From positions 1 to 21,995 of the forward strand of contig JBBRGA010000049.1 in the NCBI GenBank assembly GCA_038241115.1: 21,995 nt of DNA, read 5' to 3'. The position numbers were made by a program, and so were the translations under genes. Numbering within the stretch: position 1 is the first letter of the stretch; every line of letters begins with the position of its first letter. Below the pieces are notes generated by a model. It did no database searches. It was given only the letters and a program-made list of their open reading frames with translations, and was not told the DNA's origin. This document shows positions 6,870-15,219 of the stretch, in pieces. This DNA is from JANYJJ01 sp038241115. GTDB taxonomy: Bacteria > Pseudomonadota > Gammaproteobacteria > Burkholderiales > Burkholderiaceae_C.

Positions 6870-7555
6870 TGGCCCGGCAACCAGCCCAAAGGCACGGCGG
6901 CTTTACGCTGGTTGAGGTGCTTGTTGCCTTGATGGTGATGGCGCTGATGGCGGCCATGGCGTGGCAAGGTGTGGACGGCGTGGTGCGCTCACGCAACGAC
7001 AGCCAGACACGGCTCGAACAGACCCTCAGGCTGAACACTGTGGTGGCGCAGTGGGAACAAGATCTGGGTTGGATTCAAGACACCGGTGCCGCGCCGGGCT
7101 TGCAGTTTGACGGCGTCAGTTTGCGCATGACGCGCAGCACGGCAGGCGGCATGCAAGTGGTGGTGTGGTCGCTGCGCCCCGCCTCTTTGACTGGCACGAA
7201 TTCAAGCAGCGCCACCAGCCCAACACCCACAGGCGAGGTACTGCAACGATGGGCAGGCCCGGTGGTGACGAGCAAAAACGAATTGCAGGAACAGTGGTTT
7301 CGCAGCCTTCAATTTTTAGGCTCTGAGCCGGGGCAACTCTCCGCCCTGAGCGGCCTGTCGAGGTGGGAGGTTTATTTCTTTCAGGGTAATGCCTGGGCCA
7401 ATGCGCAGTCCACCGGCAACAGCGCTGGCAACGGATCGAACACCAACATCGGCTCACAAGCCTTGCCCACTGGCGTGCGTCTGGTTTTGACGTTCGCCGA
7501 GGGCAGCGGCAACACCGGCGCTTTGACGCGCGACACCGCCTTGGGGCCGCACTGA
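6869..7555 (+). CDS. gspJ: Type II secretion system minor pseudopilin GspJ
   Basis: The 228-residue product begins MARQPAQRHGG/FTLVEVLVALMVMALMAAMAW, a classical prepilin leader with Glu at +5, followed by the GspJ body (RLEQTLRLNTVVAQWEQDL, then RWEVYFF and a C-terminal GVRLVLTF). The ATG at 6869 overlaps the gspI stop; the frame is open further upstream but that part lies inside gspI. An insert around 185-205 is rich in Asn, Gly and Ser. GspJ packs with GspI and GspK at the pseudopilus tip. Confidence 0.92.
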   Translation: MARQPAQRHGGFTLVEVLVALMVMALMAAMAWQGVDGVVRSRNDSQTRLEQTLRLNTVVAQWEQDLGWIQDTGAAPGLQFDGVSLRMTRSTAGGMQVVVWSLRPASLTGTNSSSATSPTPTGEVLQRWAGPVVTSKNELQEQWFRSLQFLGSEPGQLSALSGLSRWEVYFFQGNAWANAQSTGNSAGNGSNTNIGSQALPTGVRLVLTFAEGSGNTGALTRDTALGPH

Positions 7556-7557
7556 CC

Positions 7558-8514
7558 ATGCACAACCATTTGCGGCCTCAACAGCGCGGTGCCGCGCTGC
7601 TCATCGCGATGATCATCCTCACGCTGATTGCGACTCTGGCCAGCTCGATGGTGTGGCAACAGTGGCGCGCCGTGCAAGTGGAAGCCGCCGAGCGCGCCCG
7701 CGTGCAATCGGCGTGGATCTTGATGGGCGCACTCGACTGGGCGCGTCTGATCTTGCGCGAAGACGCCAGAGCAGGCGGGGCCGATCATTTGGGTGAGCCG
7801 TGGGCCACACCGCTGGCGGAGGCGCGACTGTCCACCTTTTTGGCGGCCGACCCCAACAACACGGACGACGGACCCGAGGCGTTTTTGTCGGGCAGCATCG
7901 CCGACGCGCAGTCGCGCTACAACCTTCGCAACTTGGCAGATCCAAACACCGGCAAGGTGTTGCCGGCCGAGCAGGCGATCCTGGTGCGCCTTTTTGAGTC
8001 GATCTCGGTTTCGTCGGACGTGGCCATGCGCATTGCCAAGCAGCTCAACAGCGCGACCAGCTTGGTCAACCCCGCCGTCAATTCGCCTCTGCCGCCCGAA
8101 TCCGTCTCTGAATTGACCTGGCTGGGAGTTGACGAGGCCACGGTTCAGCTCATTCAGCCTTATGTGGTGATGCTGCCCATACGCACGCCTGTCAACCTCA
8201 ACACCGCCTCTGCTCAAGTGCTGGCCGCGGTGATCGACAAATTGGATCTAGGCGGCGCTGAGCGTTTGGTGCAGGCACGCCAACGCAATCCATTTCGAAG
8301 CGTGCTCGAAGCCCAAAACGTACTGGGCGCCAATTTTTTGCTCAGCCCCGACCGGGTCGGCGTCAATTCCAGTTTTTTTGAGCTGGCCGGGCGCCTGCGC
8401 TTGGGCGACCGCGTTCTGGAAGAGCAGTCGATGGTTCAGCGACGCGGTTTGGATGTCGTCACGTTTCAGAGACGTCGTGTGAATTTGCGAGATTCGGCAG
8501 CGACCGGAGGCTGA
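7558..8514 (+). CDS. gspK: Type II secretion system minor pseudopilin GspK
   Basis: The 318-residue product has a short leader PQQRG/AALLIAMIILTLIATLAS and, at +5, Ile rather than Glu, a known hallmark of GspK, which caps the pseudopilus and so does not need the glutamate. The large body with SIADAQSRYNLRNLA and the TPVNLNTASAQVLAAVI helix-hairpin-helix-like segment is typical. Length is normal. The ATG lies two bases after the gspJ stop. A 227-base gap separates it from gspL, unlike the tight spacing elsewhere in the cluster. Confidence 0.93.
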   Translation: MHNHLRPQQRGAALLIAMIILTLIATLASSMVWQQWRAVQVEAAERARVQSAWILMGALDWARLILREDARAGGADHLGEPWATPLAEARLSTFLAADPNNTDDGPEAFLSGSIADAQSRYNLRNLADPNTGKVLPAEQAILVRLFESISVSSDVAMRIAKQLNSATSLVNPAVNSPLPPESVSELTWLGVDEATVQLIQPYVVMLPIRTPVNLNTASAQVLAAVIDKLDLGGAERLVQARQRNPFRSVLEAQNVLGANFLLSPDRVGVNSSFFELAGRLRLGDRVLEEQSMVQRRGLDVVTFQRRRVNLRDSAATGG

Positions 8515-8741
8515 TGAAAGCGCGCGAGGTCTCGCCAGCAAGTTCGCCCAAGGTGAGGCACATGGACGTGTGCTCGGACTTCCTCCCGGTCGGGCGGTTC
8601 GCCGCATGTTGCGGGGTGCACTGGGTCCTGCGAACTGACATGTGCTTACCCGCTATCTCTGGGCGAAACCTTTGTCGGCCTACCTACAATGAACTGCGCG
8701 CTTTTGGTGCTCGCATCCCCAGCACTTGACTTGTCCCCACC
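8515..8741. other. Unusual gap between gspK and gspL
   Basis: No convincing gene is seen. A 71-codon frame beginning at the gspK stop has no recognisable features. The gap contains CTTCCTCCC (8579-8587) and a small hairpin GCGG-TTCG-CCGC (8594-8605). A TACAAT at 8685-8690 could be a -10 element but lacks a matching -35. It may carry an internal promoter for gspL and the genes after it. Confidence 0.4.
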
Positions 8742-10046
8742 ATGTCGTTTTTGATTGTTCGGATTGCCGCCAGATCGCGGTTGCATGCACGCAGTCAGGG
8801 CGCGGGCGTGGCTGCGGGCATCGCTTCTTCTGCCGCTGACCGCCCCGGCGCGGGCAGCGAATACACCTACGCCCTCAGCCCTGACGGCTTGGTACTGCAA
8901 GGCCAAGGCCACTGTGCGGCGTCTCTGTTGCCGAAGGCCGACACCGTGATCGCCGTGTTGGCAGACGCCGATGTGAGCTGGCACCGCATCACGCTTCCCA
9001 AAGCGCCAGCCGCACGATTGCGCGCGGCCATCACCGGTGTGATCGAAGAAGGCTTGCTAGACGAAGCCGAAGCCACGCATCTGGCCGTCGCACCGCAGGC
9101 CAGTGCCGGCGAGCCGACATGGATCGCGGCTGTCAATAAAGCGTGGCTGGTAGATGAGTTGGCCGCGCTCGAGAAGGCCGATGTATTCGTTGACCGCATC
9201 GCGCCGTCGTCATGGCCCGACGATCCACCCACCGGCCATTTCAGCGCTGACAACAGCGCCGACGCGGACGCCACGGCCAGTTCTGTGTTCATGGGCACGG
9301 TGTCGCTGACTTGGAGTCACCCCGACGGCGTAGCCACCATGGGCTTGCAAGGTGGTTTGGCACGCTCGGTGCTCAGGCCCGAAGTCACCGCAGGTGCGCG
9401 TTTCAGCGCATCGCCAGACGCCGCTTTGGCGGCCGAGCAGTGGCTGGGCGCTCCGGTCAACGTGATGTCTGCGTCGCTGCGTGCCTTGCAGGCGTCGCGA
9501 ACGCTCTGGGATTTGCGTCAGTTTGATTTGGCGCGACGCAACCGGGGCACTCGGGCGCTGCGCGACTCGTTGAAAAAGTTCTTCAGCCCCGGCTGGCGGC
9601 CGGTCAGATTCGGCTTGATCGCGGTGGTCGTGTTCAACGTGCTGGGCTTGAACCTGTGGGCTTGGCACCAGGAATCACAAATGTCCGAACGCCGGATTGC
9701 CATGACCAAGGTGCTGCAAACCACTTTTCCGCAAGTGCGTGCAGTGCTCGACGCGCCGTTGCAAATGCAGCGTGAAGTGCAGACGTTGCGCGCGGCCGCC
9801 GGAAAGCCCAGCGACACCGATCTGGAACCCATGCTCCAGGCCGCAGCGTCAGCCTGGCCGGCCGATCGGCCGCCCATCGACGCCATGAGCTTCGAGGCAG
9901 GTCGACTCACACTGCCAGGCACCGGCTGGACCGACGCCCAAATCGTCGAATTTCGCGGCCGTTTGCGCCCTGGCGGTTGGACAGTGGACAGCAGCGGCGG
10001 CAAATTGACATTGACGCGTACCGTGGTGGCCGGGGGTGCGCTTTGA
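8742..10046 (+). CDS. gspL: Type II secretion system inner-membrane platform protein GspL
   Basis: The 434-residue product has the GspL plan: a cytoplasmic actin-like N-terminal region (about 40-270, with VIAVLADADVSWHRITLP typical of the family), one membrane helix at 290-308 (FGLIAVVVFNVLGLNLWAW), and a periplasmic ferredoxin-like domain at the end. GspL recruits the ATPase GspE to the membrane and pairs with GspM. The first 35 residues are weakly conserved. An in-frame stop at 8727-8729 limits the start to this ATG or later; no ribosome binding site is visible. Its end overlaps gspM. Confidence 0.9.
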   Translation: MSFLIVRIAARSRLHARSQGAGVAAGIASSAADRPGAGSEYTYALSPDGLVLQGQGHCAASLLPKADTVIAVLADADVSWHRITLPKAPAARLRAAITGVIEEGLLDEAEATHLAVAPQASAGEPTWIAAVNKAWLVDELAALEKADVFVDRIAPSSWPDDPPTGHFSADNSADADATASSVFMGTVSLTWSHPDGVATMGLQGGLARSVLRPEVTAGARFSASPDAALAAEQWLGAPVNVMSASLRALQASRTLWDLRQFDLARRNRGTRALRDSLKKFFSPGWRPVRFGLIAVVVFNVLGLNLWAWHQESQMSERRIAMTKVLQTTFPQVRAVLDAPLQMQREVQTLRAAAGKPSDTDLEPMLQAAASAWPADRPPIDAMSFEAGRLTLPGTGWTDAQIVEFRGRLRPGGWTVDSSGGKLTLTRTVVAGGAL

Positions 10047-10582
10047 GCGGCCTGCTGAAAACCGCCGGTCCTGCGCGAAGCACGGGCACGCCGTCCGCGT
10101 GGCTCAGCTTCCAGCAGCAAGTTGCCACACGCTGGTCCGCATTGGCAATTCGCGAGCGCCGCTACCTCGGCGTGGCCGCCGTGCTGGTCGGCACGGCTGC
10201 GGTTTGGATGTTTGCGATCCAACCGGCTTGGCGTGTGGTGCGAGAAGCACCCGTCAGGCTTGATCAACTCGATTTGCAGTTGCAGCAAATGCAGCGCATG
10301 CAATCTGAAAGCGCAGTGCTGCGCACCGCGCCGCCGGTGGCGCCCTCACAAGCCGCCATGGCTTTGAAGTCGGCCACCGACCGCTTGGGCGACGGCGCCA
10401 AATTGACACTGAACGGCGACCGCGCCACGCTCACGCTGACTGCGGTCAGTGCCGACGCCTTGCGCGCCTGGTTGCAAGAAGCGCGCAGCACCGCGCGCGC
10501 CCGGCCGGTTGAAATGCAGTTGCTGCGCAACCCCCGCGGCTTCAGCGGCAGCCTGGTTGTCACTCTGGGGAGCACGCCATGA
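10043..10582 (+). CDS. gspM: Type II secretion system inner-membrane platform protein GspM
   Basis: The 179-residue product has a short cytoplasmic N-terminus with RERRYLGVAAVLVG, one membrane helix (about 41-61), a Gln/Leu-rich coiled-coil-like stretch (about 68-92) and a periplasmic domain, which is the GspM layout. No ATG is available; I chose TTG at 10043, which overlaps the gspL stop as TTGA and gives a normal length. The frame remains open upstream to 9977 inside gspL. GspM partners GspL in the inner-membrane platform. The end overlaps gspN as ATGA. Confidence 0.88.
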   Translation: MSGLLKTAGPARSTGTPSAWLSFQQQVATRWSALAIRERRYLGVAAVLVGTAAVWMFAIQPAWRVVREAPVRLDQLDLQLQQMQRMQSESAVLRTAPPVAPSQAAMALKSATDRLGDGAKLTLNGDRATLTLTAVSADALRAWLQEARSTARARPVEMQLLRNPRGFSGSLVVTLGSTP

Positions 10583-11466
10583 TTTTTCGCAAACGCCAGC
10601 CGAAATGGGCGGCTACGCAAGCGGCTACCGGATGGGGCGAATCCACCTTCGCCGAACTCGCTTGGGATCGCTCGCGCGGCGCGGCGGCACGCTGGGCGGT
10701 GGCCGGCGCGGTTGTTGGCGGTTTGATTTCGCTGGTGGTTTTTGCACCCGCCGCCTGGTTGAGCAGTGCAGTGTCATCGGCCACCGGAGAGCGAGTTTTG
10801 CTGTCCGATGCGCGCGGTACGGTGTGGGAGGGCAGCGCCGTGTTGGTGTTGACAGGCGGGCCCGGCAGCCGCGACGCCAGCGCACTGCCCGGCCGCTTGA
10901 ACTGGACGCTGGGTTTGCGAAGCACCGGCCTGGCCTTGCAAGCTACGCAGGCCTGCTGTTTGAACGGCGTGATCACGGTCATGTTGAAGCCTGGCTTGGG
11001 CCGCATGAGCGCCACCTTGCTGCCGACCACCGCAGCGTGGGTGGGCCAGTGGCCCAGCGCGTGGCTGGGTGGTTTGGGCACACCGTGGAACACGCTGCAA
11101 CTGGGCGGCAACGCCAAGCTGATTTCGCCCGGCTTGACCGTCGAAGCGGTGCAGGGCCGGGTTCGCATCGAGGGGCAAGCGCAAATTGATTTGACCGACG
11201 TGTCTTCGCGGCTGTCCACCCTGCCCAGATTGGGCAGCTACCGTTTCACCGTCACCGGCGACCCCGCCAATGCGGGCACCGCACAACTCAATTTGACGAC
11301 GCTGGACGGCGCTCTTCAACTCAGTGGTTCGGGCACCTCGGGCGCAGGCAAAACACGCTTTCGCGGCGAAGCGCGCGCTCAAGCAGCGGACCAACCTGCC
11401 CTGTCGAATTTGCTCAACATCATCGGGCGGCGCGACGGCGCGCGGTCTGTCATTTCGATCGGATGA
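10579..11466 (+). CDS. gspN: Type II secretion system protein GspN
   Basis: The 295-residue product has a cytoplasmic N-terminus, one membrane helix (about 38-60) and a long beta-rich periplasmic region with DARGTVWEGSAVL and LPGRLNWTLGL, features of the T2SS protein N family. GspN is absent from many T2SS loci and its precise role is not settled. Start (ATGA with gspM) and stop (ATGA with gspD) both overlap neighbours, so it is translationally coupled in the middle of the cluster. Confidence 0.88.
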   Translation: MIFRKRQPKWAATQAATGWGESTFAELAWDRSRGAAARWAVAGAVVGGLISLVVFAPAAWLSSAVSSATGERVLLSDARGTVWEGSAVLVLTGGPGSRDASALPGRLNWTLGLRSTGLALQATQACCLNGVITVMLKPGLGRMSATLLPTTAAWVGQWPSAWLGGLGTPWNTLQLGGNAKLISPGLTVEAVQGRVRIEGQAQIDLTDVSSRLSTLPRLGSYRFTVTGDPANAGTAQLNLTTLDGALQLSGSGTSGAGKTRFRGEARAQAADQPALSNLLNIIGRRDGARSVISIG

Positions 11467-13676
11467 ACATGAAAAAGCCCATGCGCGTCAAGCGTCCAAG
11501 TTCACCGCAGCCGCCTCGAAAATTGGCCACCGCAATCAGTGCTGTGATGTTGACGGCAGCGCTCCTGCCGGCACTGCCGGTTCAGGCGCAAAGCACAGCC
11601 AACAACGCGTCTGGCAACCTCACCAAGTTTCGCGGTGAACCGGTGACGCTGAACTTTGTCAACGCCGAAATCGAGGGCGTGACCCGCGCCATGGCGGCCA
11701 TCTTGAAACAGCAGTTTGTGGTCGATCCGCGCGTCAAGGGCACGATGACGCTTTACAGCGAAGAGCCGCTGTCACCGCGCGACGCTTATTTGAATTTCCT
11801 GGCGGCACTGCGCGGCTTGGGCTTCTCGGTGGTGGAGGTGGGCGGCCTGTTGAAGGTGGTGCCCGAGGCTGAGGCCAAGGTGCAAGCCGGCACCGTGGCC
11901 ATCGGCGACGTGACGCGCCGCGGGGACCAGATCATCACGCAAATTTTCAAGCTCAACCACGAGAACGCCAACAACTTGGTGCCTGTTTTGCGGCCCTTGA
12001 TCGGCGCCAACAACACCATCAACGCCAACCCTGGCAACAACAGTCTGGTCATCACCGACTACGCCGACAACTTGCAGCGCATCGCCAAAATCATCGCGGC
12101 CATGGACACGCCGACATCGGGCGATGTGGAAGTGATTGCCATCAAACACGGTGTGGCATCTGACGTGGCGGTGATGGTGCAGCGCTTGTCCGACACCGGC
12201 GGCACGCCGGGCGTTCCGGGCTCGGCCAGTGGTGCTCCGACCGTGCTGGTGGATTCACGCAACAACTCTTTGATCGTGCGCGCCAGCAATGGCGCTCGCA
12301 TGGCGCAAATCAGAACCTTGGTGGCCAAGCTGGACCAGCCCACCAGCACCGCGAACGCCCTGGGCAACATCTGGGTCGTGTACCTGAAAAACGCCGACGC
12401 CACCAAACTCGCCGCCGTGCTGCGCGCGGCCTACAGCGCGACAGGCTCATCGTCATCGGGCGGATCGAGCTCCTCGCCAGGTCTGTCGCCAAGCGTGCCC
12501 AACGCGACGGGTGGTGCATTGGGCGGCATTGGTGGCGGCGGTGCCGCGCAAAGCGCATTGAGCGCATCGACCGGGCCGTCTACAGGCGGTTTCATTCAGG
12601 CTGACCCGTCTACCAATTCACTCATCATCACTGCGCCCGAGCCGCTGTATCGCCAGTTGCGCTCAGTGATAGACCAGCTTGATTCGCGCCGCGCGCAGGT
12701 CTACATCGAATCGATGATCGTCAAAGTCGATGCCAATAAAGCGGCTGACTTTGGTGTGCAGTGGCAGGGCCTGCAAGGACAACGAGGCGACAGCACCATC
12801 GTCGGTGCAGGCACCAGCTTTGGTTCGGGAAACAGCAACATCATCAACTTGTCTGCGGCCACCGCACAAGGACGCAGCGGCATTGGCGCCGCCATATCGG
12901 CAGGCATTCCAGGCGGCTTCAACATTGGTGTGTTGAAGAAGATCGGCGAGATTTACACGCTGGGTGCGCTGGCGCGGTTTTTGGAAACCAACGCAGGCGG
13001 CAACGTGCTGTCCACGCCGAATTTGATCGCACTCGACAACGAAGAAGCACGCATCGTCATCGGCCAAAACGTGCCCTTCATCACCGGCTCGTTCACCAAC
13101 ACCGGTGCCAGCGGGGGCTCGGTCAACCCGTTCCAAACGGTTGAACGCAAAGACGTCGGTTTGACCTTGAAAGTCAAGCCACAAATCGGCGAAGGCGGCA
13201 CGGTGCGCATGGTGATTTATCAAGAGAACTCCAGCGTCTCCAGCATTTCGGCCACCGCCGGCCCCACCACCGACAAGAGCGCGATTGAGACCACCGTGGT
13301 GGTCGACGACGGCGCCATCATGGTGCTGGGTGGCCTGCTCAAAGACGAGTACGAAGGCTCGGTCAGCAAGGTGCCTTACCTGGGCGACATTCCGGTGATC
13401 GGCAACTTGTTTCGCGCCGACAACCGCACGCGCAGCAAAACGAACTTGATGGTGTTTTTGCGCCCGGTGGTGATCCGCACGCAGCAAGCGGCAGATGCGA
13501 TCACGCTGGACCGCTACGACGCCATACGCGCACAACAAAAAGAACAGCAACCATCGCCGAGCCTGACGGTGCCCATCAACGACGCGCCGGTGCTGCCGCC
13601 GCTGCGAGCTCCGATGGAAAGCGTGCTGCCCAACCCAGCGCCCAACCCGGCACCCAACCCAGCACCGAGGCAATAA
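11463..13676 (+). CDS. gspD: Type II secretion system outer-membrane secretin GspD
   Basis: The 737-residue product has a signal peptide (hydrophobic core about 21-37, cleavage likely after Ala42 in PVQA/QS), an N0 domain (about 53-133), N1 (156-218), N2 (221-293) and N3 (302-405), then the secretin domain (about 410-672) with NVLSTPNLIALDNEEARIVIGQNVPF, VGLTLKVKPQI, and DDGAIMVLGGLL followed by VPYLGDIPVIGNLF. It forms the multimeric outer-membrane channel. Two oddities are a Ser/Gly/Ala-rich insert at about 327-376 inside N3 and a proline-rich C-terminus with three NPAP repeats in place of a recognisable pilotin-binding S-domain. The ATG overlaps the gspN stop as ATGA. Confidence 0.96.
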   Translation: MNMKKPMRVKRPSSPQPPRKLATAISAVMLTAALLPALPVQAQSTANNASGNLTKFRGEPVTLNFVNAEIEGVTRAMAAILKQQFVVDPRVKGTMTLYSEEPLSPRDAYLNFLAALRGLGFSVVEVGGLLKVVPEAEAKVQAGTVAIGDVTRRGDQIITQIFKLNHENANNLVPVLRPLIGANNTINANPGNNSLVITDYADNLQRIAKIIAAMDTPTSGDVEVIAIKHGVASDVAVMVQRLSDTGGTPGVPGSASGAPTVLVDSRNNSLIVRASNGARMAQIRTLVAKLDQPTSTANALGNIWVVYLKNADATKLAAVLRAAYSATGSSSSGGSSSSPGLSPSVPNATGGALGGIGGGGAAQSALSASTGPSTGGFIQADPSTNSLIITAPEPLYRQLRSVIDQLDSRRAQVYIESMIVKVDANKAADFGVQWQGLQGQRGDSTIVGAGTSFGSGNSNIINLSAATAQGRSGIGAAISAGIPGGFNIGVLKKIGEIYTLGALARFLETNAGGNVLSTPNLIALDNEEARIVIGQNVPFITGSFTNTGASGGSVNPFQTVERKDVGLTLKVKPQIGEGGTVRMVIYQENSSVSSISATAGPTTDKSAIETTVVVDDGAIMVLGGLLKDEYEGSVSKVPYLGDIPVIGNLFRADNRTRSKTNLMVFLRPVVIRTQQAADAITLDRYDAIRAQQKEQQPSPSLTVPINDAPVLPPLRAPMESVLPNPAPNPAPNPAPRQ
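13632..13667 (+). repeat. 12-bp tandem repeat coding NPAP in the GspD tail
   Basis: Three copies of a 12-base unit (AACCCAGCGCCC-like, with third-position changes) encode Asn-Pro-Ala-Pro three times just before the GspD stop codon. The unit is in frame. Confidence 0.85.
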
Positions 13677-13679
13677 GCG

Positions 13680-15101
13680 ATGGGCGCACGTCATCCCCTT
13701 CCTTACGCATACGCCAAAGCACACAACGTGCTGTTGGAAGACGACGGTGAACGTCTGGTGTTGTGGGCGCCCGAAACGGTGTCGCTCAGCGCGCTGGGCG
13801 AGGTGCTTCGGCTGTATCGGGTCGACCAGCTGCAGCGTGAATCTGCGTCGACCCTGGGCAACCGCATTGCGGCGGCCTATGCGGGCAGTGAGTCGAGTGC
13901 CGCCACCGTCATTGGTGAGGTGGAAAGTGCGGTGGACCTGAGTCGCATGATGCAAGAGCTGCCTGCTATTGAAGACTTGCTGGAGGCGTCGAACGACGCA
14001 CCCATTATTCGCATGTTGAACGCGCTGCTCACGCAAGCCGCCAAAGACGGCGCGTCCGACATTCACATCGAGCCGTATGAGCGAAGCAGCGCCGTGCGCT
14101 TTCGGGTGGACGGCACATTGCGCGAAGTGGTGCAGCCCAACAGGGCGCTGCACGCCGCCCTGATTTCGCGTTTGAAAATCATGGCCGAGCTGGACATTGC
14201 CGAGAAGCGCTTGCCGCAAGACGGCCGCATCAGTTTGCGCATCGGCGGGCGCGCGGTGGACGTGCGTGTGTCTACCTTGCCGTCAGCCCACGGCGAACGC
14301 GCGGTGCTGCGCTTGCTCGACAAAGGCGACGCCAAGTTTTCGCTCGAGTCTTTGGGCATGAGCGGTGCCACGCTCACACGCTTTGACAAACTCATCAAGC
14401 AGCCGCACGGCATTGTTTTGGTCACGGGCCCCACGGGTTCGGGCAAAACCACCACGCTGTACGCGTCGCTGAGCCGGGTGGACATCGCCAGCACCAATGT
14501 GCTCACAGTAGAAGACCCGGTGGAATACGAGTTGCCCGGCATCGGTCAAACGCAGGTGAACCCCAAAATTGACCTGACCTTTGCCAAGGCACTGCGGGCC
14601 ATCTTGCGGCAAGACCCGGACGTGGTGATGATTGGCGAAATACGCGATTACGAGACAGCGCAAATCGCCATCCAGGCCTCGTTGACTGGCCACCTGGTGT
14701 TGGCCACCGTGCACACCAACGACGCACCGAGCACCGTCACACGTTTGATCGACATGGGCGTTGAGCCCTTCTTGCTCAGCTCCAGTTTGCTCGGCGTTTT
14801 GGCGCAGCGTCTGGTGCGCAAGCTCTGCGTGCAGTGCAAAAAAATCGATGCGCGAGGTCGGTATCACCCCGTGGGTTGCGCGGCCTGCTTGAACACCGGC
14901 TACAAGGGCCGTACTGGCGTTTACGAGTTGATGGTGGCCGACGAAAAAGTACGTTCTTTGATCCACAGTCGCGCCGCGGAATCGCAATTGTTTGTGGCGG
15001 CGGAACAGGGCGGCTTGCAGTCGATGCGCGATGACGGCGAACGCTTGGTGACGGAAGGAATCACATCGCCCGAGGAAGTGATGAGAGTGACCAAAGAATG
15101 A
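13680..15101 (+). CDS. gspE: Type II secretion system ATPase GspE
   Basis: The 473-residue product is the cytoplasmic AAA-like traffic ATPase. Walker A is GPTGSGKT at 250-257; the Asp box includes VEDPVEYELPGIGQTQV (277-293); Walker B is DPDVVMIGEIRD (312-323) with Glu320; the His box is ATVHTNDA (342-349). The zinc-binding tetracysteine motif is Cys383/Cys386 and Cys400/Cys403, with an unusually short gap between the pairs. The N1E domain is short, which is common in this family. It drives pseudopilus extension together with GspL and GspF. The ATG lies three bases after the gspD stop. The frame is intact throughout. Confidence 0.96.
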   Translation: MGARHPLPYAYAKAHNVLLEDDGERLVLWAPETVSLSALGEVLRLYRVDQLQRESASTLGNRIAAAYAGSESSAATVIGEVESAVDLSRMMQELPAIEDLLEASNDAPIIRMLNALLTQAAKDGASDIHIEPYERSSAVRFRVDGTLREVVQPNRALHAALISRLKIMAELDIAEKRLPQDGRISLRIGGRAVDVRVSTLPSAHGERAVLRLLDKGDAKFSLESLGMSGATLTRFDKLIKQPHGIVLVTGPTGSGKTTTLYASLSRVDIASTNVLTVEDPVEYELPGIGQTQVNPKIDLTFAKALRAILRQDPDVVMIGEIRDYETAQIAIQASLTGHLVLATVHTNDAPSTVTRLIDMGVEPFLLSSSLLGVLAQRLVRKLCVQCKKIDARGRYHPVGCAACLNTGYKGRTGVYELMVADEKVRSLIHSRAAESQLFVAAEQGGLQSMRDDGERLVTEGITSPEEVMRVTKE

Positions 15102-15219
15102 GCCCCAGGGATGACCCCCACGTCGCTGTCGCTCCTGCCCCCCAAGGGGGCGCTCACCAGTCGGCCGGGGAACCCGTCCACGGTGATTGCTTGATCCCCG
15201 AACCACTTCGAAACCTCCC
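15102..15219. repeat. Repeat-like intergenic element between gspE and gspF
   Basis: This 118-base gap contains GACCCCCACGTCGCTG, then a GCCCCC-CAA-GGGGGC hairpin (15137-15151) and CGCTCACCAGTCGGCCGGGG. This C-rich/hairpin combination resembles, from memory, a dispersed intergenic repeat common in Comamonadaceae genomes. It has no T-run, so it is not an obvious terminator. It separates two genes otherwise expected to be tightly spaced. Confidence 0.45.

Noticed and set aside
12663..14219. 518-codon minus-strand frame opposite gspD/gspE
   Set aside because: It spans two firmly identified genes, and its His/Gln/Arg/Val-rich translation has no domain; it is a shadow frame.
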